Assembly (NCBI RefSeq): GCF_004683965.1
Contig: NZ_CP038436.1
Span: forward strand, 2,976,001 to 3,040,000
Origin: Nocardioides seonyuensis
GTDB lineage: Bacteria; Actinomycetota; Actinomycetes; Propionibacteriales; Nocardioidaceae
Direction: 5' to 3'
Length of the DNA stretch: 64,000 bases
Shown here: positions 13,435 to 22,802 of the stretch, in pieces
How positions within the stretch are numbered: position 1 is the first letter of the stretch
Layout: the number at the start of each line of letters is the position of its first letter
The notes under the pieces: generated by a model
What the model saw: the letters and a program-made list of their open reading frames with translations, nothing else
The model's database searches: none
Told to the model about the DNA's origin: nothing
Program-made: the position numbers and the translations under genes

Positions 13435-13919
13435 GCAGCCCTCCGTGGCACGCCGAACGCGGCCGCGGACGAGGCGGGCTCGAGCGACTCGTACCACCCG
13501 GCGAGCCGCCCGTAGCGGCTGACCGAGCGCAAGCGCTCCTCGACCCTGGAGACCTGCTCCAGGGCTGTGACGACGAGCACCTGGTCCCCGACGCGGAGTG
13601 CCGTCGCCTCGTGGGGGACGAAGCAGCTCCTCCCGCGAGCGACGAGGGCGACGCCCGATCCGAGCGGCAGTCGCAGCTCGTCGATCTCCACGCCCCTGAG
13701 CAGCGAGTCGGGCTCCACCTCGAACCTGAGCATCACGGCGTCGAGCCGGTCCAGCGTCGCGAAGCCGATCGAGACCTTGTGGACGAAGCTGCCCTTCTCG
13801 ACCCACCGCGGCTGCCGCCCGCGACCGATCGCCAGGCCGACGGCGAAACCCACCGCCGCGCAGACCATGCCGACGGAGACGGCCACCTCGAGCTCAGCGG
13901 GGCCCATCGGCACTTTCAC
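13431..13919 (-). CDS. Membrane-anchored TrkA-C (RCK_C) domain protein
   Basis: 162 aa. Residues about 9-32 form one transmembrane helix ('VSVGMVCAAVGFAVGLAIG') followed by basic residues. Residues about 55-125 are a TrkA-C/RCK_C-like fold ('VMLRFEVEPDSLLRGVEIDELRLPLGSGVALVARGRSCFVPHEATALRVGDQVLVVT'), a regulatory ligand-binding module of K+ channels and cation transporters. No TrkA-N (NAD-binding) domain is present. GTG at 13919 is the listed start; the downstream GTG or ATG within 15 nt are alternatives. It overlaps the permease gene by 4 bp, so the two probably form a transporter with a tethered regulatory subunit. Confidence 0.7.
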   Translation of the reverse strand: MKVPMGPAELEVAVSVGMVCAAVGFAVGLAIGRGRQPRWVEKGSFVHKVSIGFATLDRLDAVMLRFEVEPDSLLRGVEIDELRLPLGSGVALVARGRSCFVPHEATALRVGDQVLVVTALEQVSRVEERLRSVSRYGRLAGWYESLEPASSAAAFGVPRRAA

Positions 13920-14025
13920 AGGTCTGGGACCACGCTGATCGCATGCACCCAGTCAATCGGCGCTACGACGTCGACAGAATGGGGTGCACCACCCATCCTG
14001 GCGCTCGTTCTGCGACGCTGGTGCG

Positions 14026-14997
14026 GTGAGTCGGGAGCTGTCACTGCCGTTGTTCTGGCGGGTGTGCCTGATCAACGGCGCGGTCTTCCTGGTGGGGACC
14101 CTGGTCCTGGCGCTGTCGCCGGCGACCGTGTCCTCCCGGCCGCTGTGGTCGGAGGTCCTGGTGCTCTTCGTCGGCCTCGTCGTGATCGTCGTCCTCAACG
14201 GGCTGCTGCTGCGCTCGGTGCTGCGACCGCTGGACCGCCTCACCACGCTGATGGCCGAGATCGACCTGCGGCAGCCCGGCCTGCGGCTGGAGCAGGGAGG
14301 GGCCGGCCCGGCCGAGGCGCTGGTGCAGGGCTTCAACGCCATGCTCGAGCGGCTCGAGGTGGAGCGGACGACCAGTCGCGCCCGTGTCCTGAACGCGCAG
14401 GAGGCAGAGCGGCGGCGCATCGCCCAGGAGCTGCACGACGAGGTCGGTCAGAGCCTGACAGCCGTCCTGCTCGGCCTGAAGCAGGCCATCGACATCGCCC
14501 CCCACGACGTGGTCGAAGAGCTGGAGCAGGTGCGTGAGACGACGCGGGCCAGCCTCGAGGAGGTCCGGCGCATCTCCCAGCGTCTCCGCCCGGGCGTGCT
14601 CGACGACCTCGGCCTGCTCGACTCGGTGTCGAGCCTCGCCAGCGACCTCACCGCCCGGAGCGGGGTGCCGGTCCGGCGAGGTTTCCTCCCCGGCCTGCCG
14701 CACCTCCCGCCCGAGACCGAGCTCGTGGTCTACCGCGTGGCCCAGGAGGCCCTCACCAACGTCGCCCGGCACGCACGTGCGACCGAGGCGCTGGTCGGAC
14801 TGACCCGACGCGGAGACACCCTCGTCCTGCGCGTCGCCGACGACGGAGTCGGTGGTGCCGACCCCTCCCGCGGCGCGGGCATCCAGGGCATGCAGGAGCG
14901 AGCGCAGATGGTCGACGGGCGGCTGGAGGTGCGGCGCCGCGAGGGGGGCGGCACCGAGGTCGTCCTCGAGGTGCCTGTCCCGGCGGAGAGCGCATGA
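14026..14997 (+). CDS. Intramembrane-sensing histidine kinase (NarL/LiaS class)
   Basis: 324 aa. Two transmembrane helices (about residues 9-28 and 41-62) are joined by only about a dozen residues, so there is no extracytoplasmic sensor domain. A HAMP-like linker follows (about 63-120), then HisKA_3 with phospho-acceptor His137 ('RRIAQELHDEVGQSL') and an HATPase_c domain ('DDGVGGADPSRGAGIQGMQERA'). This class usually senses membrane or envelope state through the helices. GTG at 14026 is chosen because the upstream extension is hydrophilic and cysteine-containing. The TGA overlaps the response-regulator ATG (ATGA). Confidence 0.88.
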   Translation: MSRELSLPLFWRVCLINGAVFLVGTLVLALSPATVSSRPLWSEVLVLFVGLVVIVVLNGLLLRSVLRPLDRLTTLMAEIDLRQPGLRLEQGGAGPAEALVQGFNAMLERLEVERTTSRARVLNAQEAERRRIAQELHDEVGQSLTAVLLGLKQAIDIAPHDVVEELEQVRETTRASLEEVRRISQRLRPGVLDDLGLLDSVSSLASDLTARSGVPVRRGFLPGLPHLPPETELVVYRVAQEALTNVARHARATEALVGLTRRGDTLVLRVADDGVGGADPSRGAGIQGMQERAQMVDGRLEVRRREGGGTEVVLEVPVPAESA

Positions 14998-15641
14998 GCA
15001 TCCGCATCCTGCTCGCGGACGACCACGCGCTGGTGCGGACAGGGGTGCGGCGGATCCTCGACTCCGAGCCCGACCTGTGCGTCGTCGCCGAGGCGTCGCA
15101 CGGTGCCGAGGCGGTCGAGCTCGCGCGCACCGAGCGCCCCGACCTCGCCGTGCTCGACATCTCGATGCCGCGCATGACGGGGTTGCAGGCCGCCGAGGAG
15201 ATCAAGCGGCGTGCTCCGTCGGTGCGCACGCTGATGCTGTCCATGCACGACAACGAGCAGTACTTCTTCTCGGCGCTCAAGGTCGGTGCCAGCGGCTACG
15301 TCCTCAAGTCCGCGGCCGACGAGGACCTGGTCTCCGCGTGCCGGGCGGCCATGCGCGGTGAGTCGTTCCTCTACGCGGGGGTGGCGAGCACCCTGGTCCG
15401 GAGCTACCTCGAGCGGCTGCGTCGCGGCGAGGGCCCGCCGGCGTCAGTCCTGACGGCCCGGGAGGACCAGGTGGTCAAGCTCATCGCAGAGGGCCACTCG
15501 TCCAGGGAGATCGCCGCCGCGCTGGTCATCAGCCACAAGACGGTCGAGCGCCACCGCGCGAACATCCTGGCGAAGCTGGGCATGCGCGACCGGACCGAGC
15601 TGACCCGGTACGCCATCAGGGCGGGGCTCATCGAGCCCTGA
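14994..15641 (+). CDS. NarL/FixJ-family response regulator
   Basis: 215 aa. The receiver domain (residues 3-120) carries the phospho-acceptor Asp55 ('LAVLDISMPRMTG') and the conserved Lys in 'GYVLKSAADEDL'. A LuxR-type helix-turn-helix occupies about 148-205 ('LTAREDQVVKLIAEGHSSREIAAALVISHKTVERHRANILAKLGMRDRTEL'). It overlaps the kinase gene by 4 bp and is surely its partner. Target promoters are not evident; the neighbouring transporter pair and beta-oxidation genes are candidates only by position. Confidence 0.93.
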   Translation: MSIRILLADDHALVRTGVRRILDSEPDLCVVAEASHGAEAVELARTERPDLAVLDISMPRMTGLQAAEEIKRRAPSVRTLMLSMHDNEQYFFSALKVGASGYVLKSAADEDLVSACRAAMRGESFLYAGVASTLVRSYLERLRRGEGPPASVLTAREDQVVKLIAEGHSSREIAAALVISHKTVERHRANILAKLGMRDRTELTRYAIRAGLIEP

Positions 15642-15730
15642 CCACACGACGTACGGGCCGGTGTCGCGAGAGCGGCGCATGACGGCACAATGCGGGGGAC
15701 CACCCGTCGTCCCACCACAGGAGCCCTGGC

Positions 15731-16507
15731 ATGGAGTTCGTCTCGATCGACGTGACCGACGGAGTCGCCACCGTGCGCCTGGACCGCCCGAAGATGAACG
15801 CGATCAGCGCCCAGGTCCAGGTCGACCTCCGTGAGGCAGCCCAGGAGGTGACCGAGCGCGACGACGTGAGGTCGGTCGTCCTGTGGGGAGGTGACCGTGT
15901 CTTCGCCGCGGGCAACGACGTCAAGGAGATGGCCGACCTCTCCTACGCCCAGATGGTCGAGCTGTCCTACTCGGTGAGCTCCGCGACGACGGCCATCGCC
16001 CGCATCCCCAAGCCCGTGGTCGCCGCCGTCAACGGCTACGCGCTGGGTGGCGGGTGCGAGCTGACGCTGGCCGCAGACCTCCGGTTCGCAGCCCAGGACG
16101 CGGTCTTCGGCCAGCCGGAGGTGCTGCTGGGCATCATCCCCGGCGCCGGCGGCACCCAGCGCCTGGCGCGCCTCGTCGGCCCGAGCCGCGCCAAGGACAT
16201 GATCCTCACCGGGCGGTTCGTCAAGGCCGAGGAGGCTCTCTCGATCGGGCTGGTCGACAAGGTGCTGCCGCCTGAGGAGGTCTACGACGCCGCAGTGGCC
16301 TGGGCGCGTCAGTTCACGGGAGCCGCCCCCCTCGCCCTCCGGGCAGCCAAGGAGTGCATCGACCGCGGCGTCGAGGTCGACCTCGACACCGGGCTCGAGA
16401 TCGAGCGGCAGCAGTTCGCCGCGATCTTCGCCACCGAGGACCGTGCCCTCGGCATGTCATCGTTCGTTGAGCACGGGCCGGGCAAGGCGACCTTCGTCGG
16501 TCGCTGA
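15731..16507 (+). CDS. Enoyl-CoA hydratase (crotonase family)
   Basis: 258 aa. It hydrates trans-2-enoyl-CoA to 3-hydroxyacyl-CoA in beta-oxidation. Both catalytic glutamates of true crotonases are in place: one in 'GYALGGGCELTLAADLRFA' and one in 'FGQPEVLLGIIPGAGGTQRL', with the GG oxyanion-hole residues, and the end 'MSSFVEHGPGKATFVGR' matches short-chain hydratases. A Shine-Dalgarno 'caggagc' precedes the ATG. It lies upstream of etfBA on the same strand, which fits fatty-acid degradation. Exact chain-length preference is not readable. Confidence 0.92.
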   Translation: MEFVSIDVTDGVATVRLDRPKMNAISAQVQVDLREAAQEVTERDDVRSVVLWGGDRVFAAGNDVKEMADLSYAQMVELSYSVSSATTAIARIPKPVVAAVNGYALGGGCELTLAADLRFAAQDAVFGQPEVLLGIIPGAGGTQRLARLVGPSRAKDMILTGRFVKAEEALSIGLVDKVLPPEEVYDAAVAWARQFTGAAPLALRAAKECIDRGVEVDLDTGLEIERQQFAAIFATEDRALGMSSFVEHGPGKATFVGR

Positions 16508-16546
16508 CCGCCCACCCCGCAACCACCCAGACAAGCAGGAGAAGAC

Positions 16547-16876
16547 GTGGCCAAGGACGCCAGCTCGAGGAATGCAGTCGCGCAGGTGCGCGCAACGTTG
16601 GCGCAGGCCATCTGGCTCGCGTGTGCGGCGTGCGCACTCGTGCTGGCGCTCGGCGCGCTCCTGGTCGCGCTCGACGCCAACCAGGGCAACTCGCTCGTGC
16701 AGTTCATCAAGGACGCCGCGAGCGCGGTCGACCTCGGCGTCTTCGACCGCCGGGCCGGGGTCTTCGACTTCCGTGGCGACGGCGCCGACGTCAAGAACGC
16801 CCTGGTCAACTGGGGGATCGCAGCGGTGGTCTGGCTCGTGGTGGGACGCATCCTCGACCGGATCGTCCGTCCCTGA
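16547..16876 (+). CDS. Small two-helix membrane protein of unknown function
   Basis: 109 aa. Hydrophobic helices lie at about 20-42 ('IWLACAACALVLALGALLVAL') and 86-103 ('WGIAAVVWLVVGRILDRIV'); between them is a polar stretch rich in Asp ('VFDRRAGVFDFRGDGADVKNAL'). The GTG start has a good 'caggag' Shine-Dalgarno. No family recognised with confidence; it resembles small conserved actinobacterial membrane proteins. It sits between the hydratase and etfBA and may be cotranscribed with the former. Confidence 0.65.
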   Translation: MAKDASSRNAVAQVRATLAQAIWLACAACALVLALGALLVALDANQGNSLVQFIKDAASAVDLGVFDRRAGVFDFRGDGADVKNALVNWGIAAVVWLVVGRILDRIVRP

Positions 16877-16992
16877 CGCGACCAGGACTGTGAGCGACCC
16901 CACCGTGGACCCGGTTACGCCGTGGCGCTGGTGGTAGGTAGCCTCTCGGTCACACATCGAGCGCACAGGAGGGGCCGCGAGGCCACACCACC

Positions 16993-17784
16993 ATGAACAT
17001 TGTTGTCTGTGTGAAGTACGTGCCGGATGCCACGGCCGACCGGAAGTTCGAGGATGACAACACCGTCGACCGCGTGGGCGTCGACGGCCTGTTGTCCGAG
17101 CTCGACGAGTACGCCGTCGAGCAGGCCCTGCAGTTCCGCGAGAAGCGCGAGGGCGAGGAGATCGAGGTCACCGCGCTCTGCGTGGGGCCGGAGAAGGCGG
17201 TCGACGCGGTGCGCAAGGCGCTGCAGATGGGTGCCGACAAGGGCGTCCACGTCGTCGACGACGCCATCGCCGGCTCCGACTCGATCGCGACCTCGCTGGT
17301 CCTCGCCAAGGCCATCGAGAAGGTCGGTCCTGCCGACCTCGTGGTCTGCGGCATGGCCTCGACCGACGGTGGCATGAGCGTCGTCCCGGCGATGCTGGCA
17401 GAGCGCCTCGGACTGCCCCAGGTGACGCTCGCGTCCGTGGTGGAGAGCCAGGGTGACCAGGTGCGGGTCAAGCGCGACAACGAGGGCTCGACCGAGGTCA
17501 TCGGTGCGACGCTCCCGCTCGTGCTCTCGGTGACCGACCAGTCCGGCGAGGCGCGCTACCCCTCCTTCAAGGGCATCATGGCCGCCAAGAAGAAGCCGCT
17601 GGAGACCTACAGCCTCTCTGACCTGGGCGTCGACGCCGGCGAGGTCGGCCTCTCCGTCGCCTGGTCGCAGGTCGAGGACACCACCGCACGCCCGCCGCGC
17701 ACCGCCGGCGAGATCGTCACCGACGAGGACGGCTCGGGCGCCACGGCGCTGGTCGAGTTCCTCGCCTCCAAGAAGTTCATCTGA
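16993..17784 (+). CDS. etfB: Electron transfer flavoprotein, beta subunit
   Basis: 263 aa. It accepts electrons from acyl-CoA dehydrogenases as the AMP-binding subunit of the ETF heterodimer in the cytoplasm. The N-terminus 'MNIVVCVKYVPD' and 'ATSLVLAKAIEKVGPADLVVCGMASTDGGMSVVPAMLAERLGLP' are typical, as is the recognition-loop region 'GARYPSFKGIMAAKKKPLETYSL' (here EARYPSFKGI). ATG at 16993; a long A/C-rich leader precedes it. The gap to etfA is 17 bp and both are translated from one mRNA. Confidence 0.95.
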   Translation: MNIVVCVKYVPDATADRKFEDDNTVDRVGVDGLLSELDEYAVEQALQFREKREGEEIEVTALCVGPEKAVDAVRKALQMGADKGVHVVDDAIAGSDSIATSLVLAKAIEKVGPADLVVCGMASTDGGMSVVPAMLAERLGLPQVTLASVVESQGDQVRVKRDNEGSTEVIGATLPLVLSVTDQSGEARYPSFKGIMAAKKKPLETYSLSDLGVDAGEVGLSVAWSQVEDTTARPPRTAGEIVTDEDGSGATALVEFLASKKFI

Positions 17785-17801
17785 GAAGGGACACCGAGAC
17801 A

Positions 17802-18755
17802 ATGTCTGAAGTCCTGGTTGTCATCGACCACGCCGACGGCGCGGTCAAGAAGCCCACGCTCGAGCTGCTCACGATCGCCCGCCGCCTCGGCGAGCCGTCG
17901 GCGGTCTTCTTCGGCTCGCCCGACAAGGCCGACGCCGTTGCCGAGAAGGTCAAGGCCTACGGCGCCGAGAAGGTCTACGTCGTCGACGACGCCGAGATCA
18001 AGGGCTACCTCGTGGCCCCCAAGGCCGAGGCGCTGCAGCAGCTGGCCGAGCAGGCGCAGCCCGCTGCCATCCTGCTGCCCTCCTCGTTCGAGAACAAGGA
18101 GGTCGCGGCACGCCTCGCGATCAAGATCGGCTCGGGCCTGATCACCGACGCCGTCGACGTGCAGGAAGGGCCCGTCACGACGCAGAGCGTCTTCGCGGGC
18201 AACTACACCGTCCAGGCCAAGGTCACGCAGGGCACCCCGATCATCACGGTCAAGCCCAACGCCGCCGCCCCTGAGGAGGCGGCTGGTGCGGGTGCGGTCG
18301 AGGCGTTCTCCGCAACCGTCTCCGACGCCGCGAAGACCGCCCAGGTCGTGGCCACCCAGCCTCGTGAGTCCACCGGCCGTCCCGAGCTCACCGAGGCCGC
18401 CATCGTGGTCTCGGGCGGGCGTGGCACCGGCGGCGACTTCGCCCCGGTCGAGGGCTTCGCCGACTCGCTCGGCGCCGCTGTCGGCGCCTCGCGCGCTGCC
18501 GTCGACTCGGGCTGGATGCCGCACGCGTTCCAGGTCGGCCAGACCGGCAAGACCGTGTCGCCCCAGCTCTACGTCGCCAACGGCATCTCAGGTGCCATCC
18601 AGCACCGAGCCGGCATGCAGACCTCCAAGGTCATCGTCGCCGTCAACAAGGACGAGGAGGCGCCGATCTTCGAGCTGGTCGACTTCGGCGTCGTGGGAGA
18701 CCTCCACTCGGTCCTCCCTGCGGCCACCGAGCAGATCGCGGCCCGCAAGGGCTGA
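17802..18755 (+). CDS. etfA: Electron transfer flavoprotein, alpha subunit
   Basis: 317 aa. The FAD-binding subunit of ETF, passing electrons from acyl-CoA dehydrogenases to the ETF:quinone oxidoreductase. The C-terminal FAD domain is clear (from about 200: '[10 protein letters not shown]...[46 protein letters not shown]'). 'GAGAVE' precedes the linker between domains. A Shine-Dalgarno 'agaaggg' precedes the ATG. A strong hairpin follows the stop, so etfBA end as a unit. Confidence 0.95.
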   Translation: MSEVLVVIDHADGAVKKPTLELLTIARRLGEPSAVFFGSPDKADAVAEKVKAYGAEKVYVVDDAEIKGYLVAPKAEALQQLAEQAQPAAILLPSSFENKEVAARLAIKIGSGLITDAVDVQEGPVTTQSVFAGNYTVQAKVTQGTPIITVKPNAAAPEEAAGAGAVEAFSATVSDAAKTAQVVATQPRESTGRPELTEAAIVVSGGRGTGGDFAPVEGFADSLGAAVGASRAAVDSGWMPHAFQVGQTGKTVSPQLYVANGISGAIQHRAGMQTSKVIVAVNKDEEAPIFELVDFGVVGDLHSVLPAATEQIAARKG

Positions 18756-18773
18756 GCCCCAGCACCCGCCAGG

Positions 18774-18799
18774 CGCCCCCGACCACACGGTCGGGGGCG
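18774..18799 (+). terminator. Terminator of etfBA
   Basis: CGCCCCCGACC (18774-18784) and GGTCGGGGGCG (18789-18799) make a perfect 11-bp stem with a 4-nt loop, 18 bp after the etfA stop and just before the convergent stop at 18808. It likely serves both strands; there is no long T tract. Confidence 0.85.
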
Positions 18800-18807
18800 T
18801 CCTGCGT

Positions 18808-20349
18808 TCACCAGCGGCTGCGCTGCACCGTCCACTCGCCGGCACGCTGCGCGATCCGGACCCGGTAGACCTTGTCGCGGCGCCCGATGACGGTGAAGCG
18901 GTAGGGCAGGTCGTAGTGCTCGGACCGTGCCTTGCGACAGCCCTGTCGAGGCGTGGGGAGGCTTGTCCGGGAGAGCCTGGTCCAGCCGCCGGGCGAGGAG
19001 TGCTGGAGGAGCGTGGGCCAGCCACGGTTGCGGCCGGCGGCGGTGAGGAGCACGGCGCCGTCGGGCCCGTCCGGGACGACCACGTCACACCGTCCCCGGA
19101 CACCGAGGGGAAGCGTCAGCGTGCCCAGCTCACGCGAGACGACCGTGGTCCGGCTCCGCCCCGGGACGACGGCGTACCGCCCGTCGAAGGACAGCCCGAG
19201 GGCATGTCGCCCCATCCGCAGCGACTGCCAGTGGAGGGCATCGGCAGAGGTGAGGACGACGCTGCGAGCGCCGCACTCCACGGTGACCACGACGACGGCG
19301 AGCGGCTCGGCGAACGAGTCGTCGCCCCAGCGGCACCGCGCCCCCCCGTTGTCGTGCACGACCTGCGAGGCTCCCCACGCCTGGCTCGAGGCGTCGTAGA
19401 CCTGGGCGCGGACCTTGCGTCCTCCGGGTGAGCCGAGCGCGAGGAGCGGGAAGCCGGTCGCGTCCAGGAAGGTGGTGCCGAGGCGTCCCTCCGCCCGTTC
19501 GAGGCCGGGGGCGGCGGCCGGCGCGACCTGGGTGACCGACCATGGGGAGGAGGCGTCGGGGCGCGAGATGACGGTGCGTTGGGATGCCACGCCGTACTCG
19601 CCGAACCAGGTCGTGTCGGAGTCGACGTTGGCGAAGTGGCGGTCCTGGCACGCGTCGTCGAGTGCGAGCTCCTGGCGCGTCGGAGGGGCGTCTCCTGTCC
19701 GGGTCAGCACGACCATGGCGCACCTGCGACGGGACACGTGGGCACCGAAGAGGAAGGAGACCTGCCCGCCGTCGGTGATCGTCGCCGTGGTGGTGTACTC
19801 CTGGCCCGTCGTCTCGAGCGTGTGTCGGGTGAAGCCCTCCGGTCCGAGGGTGACGTAGCCGCCGTGCTGCGGCCAGACCGCCCGACGTCCGTCGGAGGAG
19901 ATGCCGGGCTCGTCGTACGCCTCGCCCTCGAGCTGGTACGACGACCAGGTGAGCGTGTCTGCCGACCACAGTGCGTGGGTGGCGACGGGCGCCTGGTCCT
20001 CGGACCAGCCGCCCGGGTCGCACTCAGCCGTCAAGGCCACGGCGCCGTTGGCCGTCCGGGCGTCGACGTCGCCGCAGGAGAGGTCCTCCTTCCGCAGGAC
20101 CTCCCGGCGGGCACTCCACGCGCCGGTCGCCGTGTCGTACCTCTTGGCCCACACCGCCCGGTGGTTCTCCGCTGCCCACACGCGCAGCCGGTCCCCGTCG
20201 ACCATCGTCACCTCGACGCCGCCCGGGATATCGCGCGGCAGCTCTGCCGCTGCCGGCGCAGCGCGCTCGGTGCCAGCGTCGGCAGTGATGCCCGTCATGA
20301 CAGCCGCGGTGGTGACCAGCGCGACCGTCACCCCCGAGAGTGGTCTCAT
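18808..20349 (-). CDS. Secreted protein of unknown function, possibly a beta-propeller
   Basis: 513 aa from ATG at 20349. The start is supported by TAGGGT exactly 6 nt upstream (leaderless); the adjacent GTG at 20352 adds one residue. A signal peptide covers about residues 1-30 ('[19 protein letters not shown]'). The mature part has repeated blocks built around 'W' and 'S.DG..AVW', '[12 protein letters not shown]' and '[13 protein letters not shown]', as in WD40/TolB-like or sialidase-like propellers, and several cysteines that suggest extracellular disulfides. No catalytic motif recognised. Function unknown. Confidence 0.7.
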   Translation of the reverse strand: MRPLSGVTVALVTTAAVMTGITADAGTERAAPAAAELPRDIPGGVEVTMVDGDRLRVWAAENHRAVWAKRYDTATGAWSARREVLRKEDLSCGDVDARTANGAVALTAECDPGGWSEDQAPVATHALWSADTLTWSSYQLEGEAYDEPGISSDGRRAVWPQHGGYVTLGPEGFTRHTLETTGQEYTTTATITDGGQVSFLFGAHVSRRRCAMVVLTRTGDAPPTRQELALDDACQDRHFANVDSDTTWFGEYGVASQRTVISRPDASSPWSVTQVAPAAAPGLERAEGRLGTTFLDATGFPLLALGSPGGRKVRAQVYDASSQAWGASQVVHDNGGARCRWGDDSFAEPLAVVVVTVECGARSVVLTSADALHWQSLRMGRHALGLSFDGRYAVVPGRSRTTVVSRELGTLTLPLGVRGRCDVVVPDGPDGAVLLTAAGRNRGWPTLLQHSSPGGWTRLSRTSLPTPRQGCRKARSEHYDLPYRFTVIGRRDKVYRVRIAQRAGEWTVQRSRW

Positions 20350-20411
20350 CACACCACCCTAGGGGTTGAGACGCCGATGGACCGGGCGTGCACCGCGCCT
20401 ACGCTCGAACC

Positions 20412-21665
20412 ATGAGCACAGATGACAAGGTCCGCGAGGTCGCATCCCGGGCCAGGACCGCCAGCCACGTCCTGGCGCTCGCGACCCGGGCCACCAAGGA
20501 TGCCGCCCTGGATCGGATGGCGCAGGCCCTCGTGGACGCCGGCGACGCCGTCCTCGCCGCCAACGCCGAGGACGTCGAGCGTGCGGAGGCCGCGGGCACG
20601 CCCGCGAACGTCATCGACCGGTTGCGGCTGACCTCCGAGCGCATCGAGGGCATGGCGCAGGGCCTGCGTGACGTGGCAGCCCTGCCAGACCCCGTCGGTG
20701 AGGTGCTCCGCGGGTCGACGCTCGCCAACGGGCTCGAGATGCGCCAGGTCAGGGTTCCCTTCGGGGTGGTCGGGATGATCTACGAGGCGCGTCCCAACGT
20801 CACCGCCGACGCGGCCGGCATCTGTCTCAAGTCGGGCAACGCGGTGCTGCTGCGCGGCTCCTCCAGCGCCCGGTCCAGCAACACTGCGATCGTCGACGTG
20901 CTGCGATCGGCCCTGGCAGCAACGGGCCTGCCCGAGGACTCCGTCCAGCTGGTGCCGGGCGACAGCCACGAGAGCGTGAAGGCGCTGATGCGGGCGCGTG
21001 GCCTCGTCGACGTGCTCATCCCGCGCGGGGGAGCGGGCCTGATCCGCAGCGTCGTGGAGGAGTCGACCGTCCCGGTGATCGAGACCGGGGTCGGCAACTG
21101 CCACGTCTACGTCGACTCCTCGGCCGACCTCGACCAGGCGCTCGAGATCGTGATGAACTCCAAGACCCACCGCACCTCGGTCTGCAACTCCGCCGAGTCG
21201 CTGCTGGTCCACGCCGACGTCGCCGACGAGTTCCTCCCGCGCGTCGTCGAGGCCCTGCAGGGTGCGGGGGTGACCGTGCACGGCGACGAGCGGTTCGCGG
21301 AGTACGACGACGTCGTCCCCGCCACCGACGACGACCACGCCGCCGAGTTCCTCTCCCTCGACATCTCGGCCGCCGTCGTCGACGACGTGGAGGCGGCCAT
21401 CGAGCACATCCGGCGCTTCTCCAGCGGTCACACCGACGCGGTCCTGGCCCGCGACCAGGGCGTGATCCGCCGCTTCGTCGCCTCGGTGGACTCCGCGGCC
21501 GTGCTGGTCAACGCCTCGACGCGGTTCACCGACGGCGGCGAGTTCGGCTTCGGCGCGGAGATCGGCATCTCCACCCAGAAGCTCCACGCCCGGGGTCCGA
21601 TGGGGCTTCCTGAGATGACCTCCAGCAAGTTCGTCGTGGTGGGCGACGGCCACGTCCGCGGCTGA
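20412..21665 (+). CDS. proA: Gamma-glutamyl phosphate reductase (proline synthesis)
   Basis: 417 aa. NADPH-dependent reduction of glutamate 5-phosphate to glutamate semialdehyde. The aldehyde-dehydrogenase-fold catalytic cysteine is Cys258 ('[17 protein letters not shown]'). Also typical are '[37 protein letters not shown]' and the C-terminal '[20 protein letters not shown]'-like segment. ATG at 20412 lies 6 nt after TACGCT (20400-20405), a leaderless arrangement, so the upstream in-frame ATG at 20388 is rejected. proB is not adjacent; a reverse-strand secreted-protein gene occupies its usual place. Confidence 0.95.
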   Translation: MSTDDKVREVASRARTASHVLALATRATKDAALDRMAQALVDAGDAVLAANAEDVERAEAAGTPANVIDRLRLTSERIEGMAQGLRDVAALPDPVGEVLRGSTLANGLEMRQVRVPFGVVGMIYEARPNVTADAAGICLKSGNAVLLRGSSSARSSNTAIVDVLRSALAATGLPEDSVQLVPGDSHESVKALMRARGLVDVLIPRGGAGLIRSVVEESTVPVIETGVGNCHVYVDSSADLDQALEIVMNSKTHRTSVCNSAESLLVHADVADEFLPRVVEALQGAGVTVHGDERFAEYDDVVPATDDDHAAEFLSLDISAAVVDDVEAAIEHIRRFSSGHTDAVLARDQGVIRRFVASVDSAAVLVNASTRFTDGGEFGFGAEIGISTQKLHARGPMGLPEMTSSKFVVVGDGHVRG

Positions 21666-21680
21666 CGATAGGATCGACGC

Positions 21681-21824
21681 ATGCTGAGCGCACTGACTGT
21701 CGTCGCGGCCACCGAGTCCGAGCCCGCGGTCTCTCCCTACGTCATCGGCGGCGGCGTCCTGCTGCTGCTCCTGCTCCTCCTGGCGGCGGTGGTCGCCTTC
21801 GGAGGCGGTCGCGAGCACAGCTGA
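21681..21824 (+). CDS. 47-residue single-span membrane protein between proA and nadD
   Basis: A short frame read directly from the sequence: N-terminus [14 protein letters not shown], a strongly hydrophobic helix at about residues 21-40 including eight consecutive Leu, and a charged end GGGREHS. It starts 15 bp after the proA stop and ends 10 bp before nadD. Support for translation is the TAGGAT box (21669-21674) exactly 6 nt before its ATG, the same leaderless pattern as proA. It has no recognised family; roles as a small membrane regulator or simply a conserved small ORF are open. Confidence 0.6.
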   Translation: MLSALTVVAATESEPAVSPYVIGGGVLLLLLLLLAAVVAFGGGREHS

Positions 21825-21834
21825 GGTCGACACC

Positions 21835-22446
21835 GTGTCGGACCGCGTGCGGCGCGTGGGAGTGATGGGTGGCACCTTCGACCCGATCCACCACGGCCAC
21901 CTCGTGGCCGCGTCGGAGGTCCAGGCGTGGTTCGACCTCGACGAGGTCGTCTTCGTGCCGACCGGCGCACCCTGGCAGAAGGCCGACCGCGAGGTCTCGC
22001 CCCCCGAGCACCGCTACCTGATGACGGTCGTGGCCACCGCGGCCAACCCGCGCTTCACCGTCTCGCGCGTCGACATCGACCGCGACGGCCCCACCTACAC
22101 GATCGACACCCTGCGCGACCTCAAGGCCGAGCGGCCCGACGAGGAGCTCTACTTCATCACCGGCGCCGACGCGCTGGCCGACATCTTCACGTGGCGCGAC
22201 GTCGAGGAGCTCTTCGAGCTCGCCAACTTCGTGGGCTGCACCCGGCCCGGCTACGAGATGGACGAGAAGACCCTGGGGGCCATCCCCTCCGACCGCGTGA
22301 CCATGGTGGAGATCCCGGCGCTGGCCATCTCCTCCACCGACTGCCGCGCACGCCAGCGTCGCGGCGAACCGGTCTGGTACCTCGTGCCCGACGGCGTCGT
22401 CCAGTACATCGGCAAGCACGGCCTCTACCCCAAGGAAACCTCATGA
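21835..22446 (+). CDS. nadD: Nicotinate-nucleotide adenylyltransferase
   Basis: 203 aa. It makes deamido-NAD from nicotinate mononucleotide and ATP, in NAD synthesis. The nucleotidyltransferase motif '[15 protein letters not shown]' lies at residues 9-23 and the second motif '[28 protein letters not shown]' near the C-terminus. GTG at 21835. The TGA overlaps the rsfS ATG (ATGA at 22443-22446). Confidence 0.96.
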   Translation: MSDRVRRVGVMGGTFDPIHHGHLVAASEVQAWFDLDEVVFVPTGAPWQKADREVSPPEHRYLMTVVATAANPRFTVSRVDIDRDGPTYTIDTLRDLKAERPDEELYFITGADALADIFTWRDVEELFELANFVGCTRPGYEMDEKTLGAIPSDRVTMVEIPALAISSTDCRARQRRGEPVWYLVPDGVVQYIGKHGLYPKETS

Positions 22447-22802
22447 CCGCCACCGACCACGCTCTCGAGCTCGTCGCCGTCGCCGCCCAGGCAGCCCACG
22501 ACAAGCAGGCCGACCAGGTGCTGGCCTACGACGTCAGCGAGCAGCTGGCCATCACCGACGCCTTCGTCATCGCCAGCGCCGGCAACGAGCGCCTCGTCAG
22601 CGCCATCGTCGACGAGGTCGAGGCCAAGCTCCGCGACGCCGGCGCCAAGCCCATCCGGCGCGAGGGCCAGCGCGGCGGCCGGTGGGTCCTGCTCGACTAC
22701 GGAGACCTCGTCGTCCACGTCCAGCACGAGGACGAGCGCACGTTCTACGCCCTCGAGCGCCTCTGGAGCGACTGCCCGGTCATCCCGCTCACCCTGACGT
22801 GA
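22443..22802 (+). CDS. rsfS: Ribosome silencing factor
   Basis: 119 aa, RsfS/YbeB/DUF143 family. It binds ribosomal protein L14 and blocks subunit joining when nutrients run low. Family features are '[41 protein letters not shown]' and the end '[29 protein letters not shown]'. It overlaps nadD by 4 bp and the next gene by 4 bp (GTGA), forming a tight translational chain. Confidence 0.95.
   Translation: MTATDHALELVAVAAQAAHDKQADQVLAYDVSEQLAITDAFVIASAGNERLVSAIVDEVEAKLRDAGAKPIRREGQRGGRWVLLDYGDLVVHVQHEDERTFYALERLWSDCPVIPLTLT

Noticed and set aside
12142..13806. A longer permease starting at 13806.
   Set aside because: The extra part is Arg/Gly-rich out-of-frame translation of the TrkA-C gene; the GTGA overlap at 13434 and the first helix fit the shorter protein.
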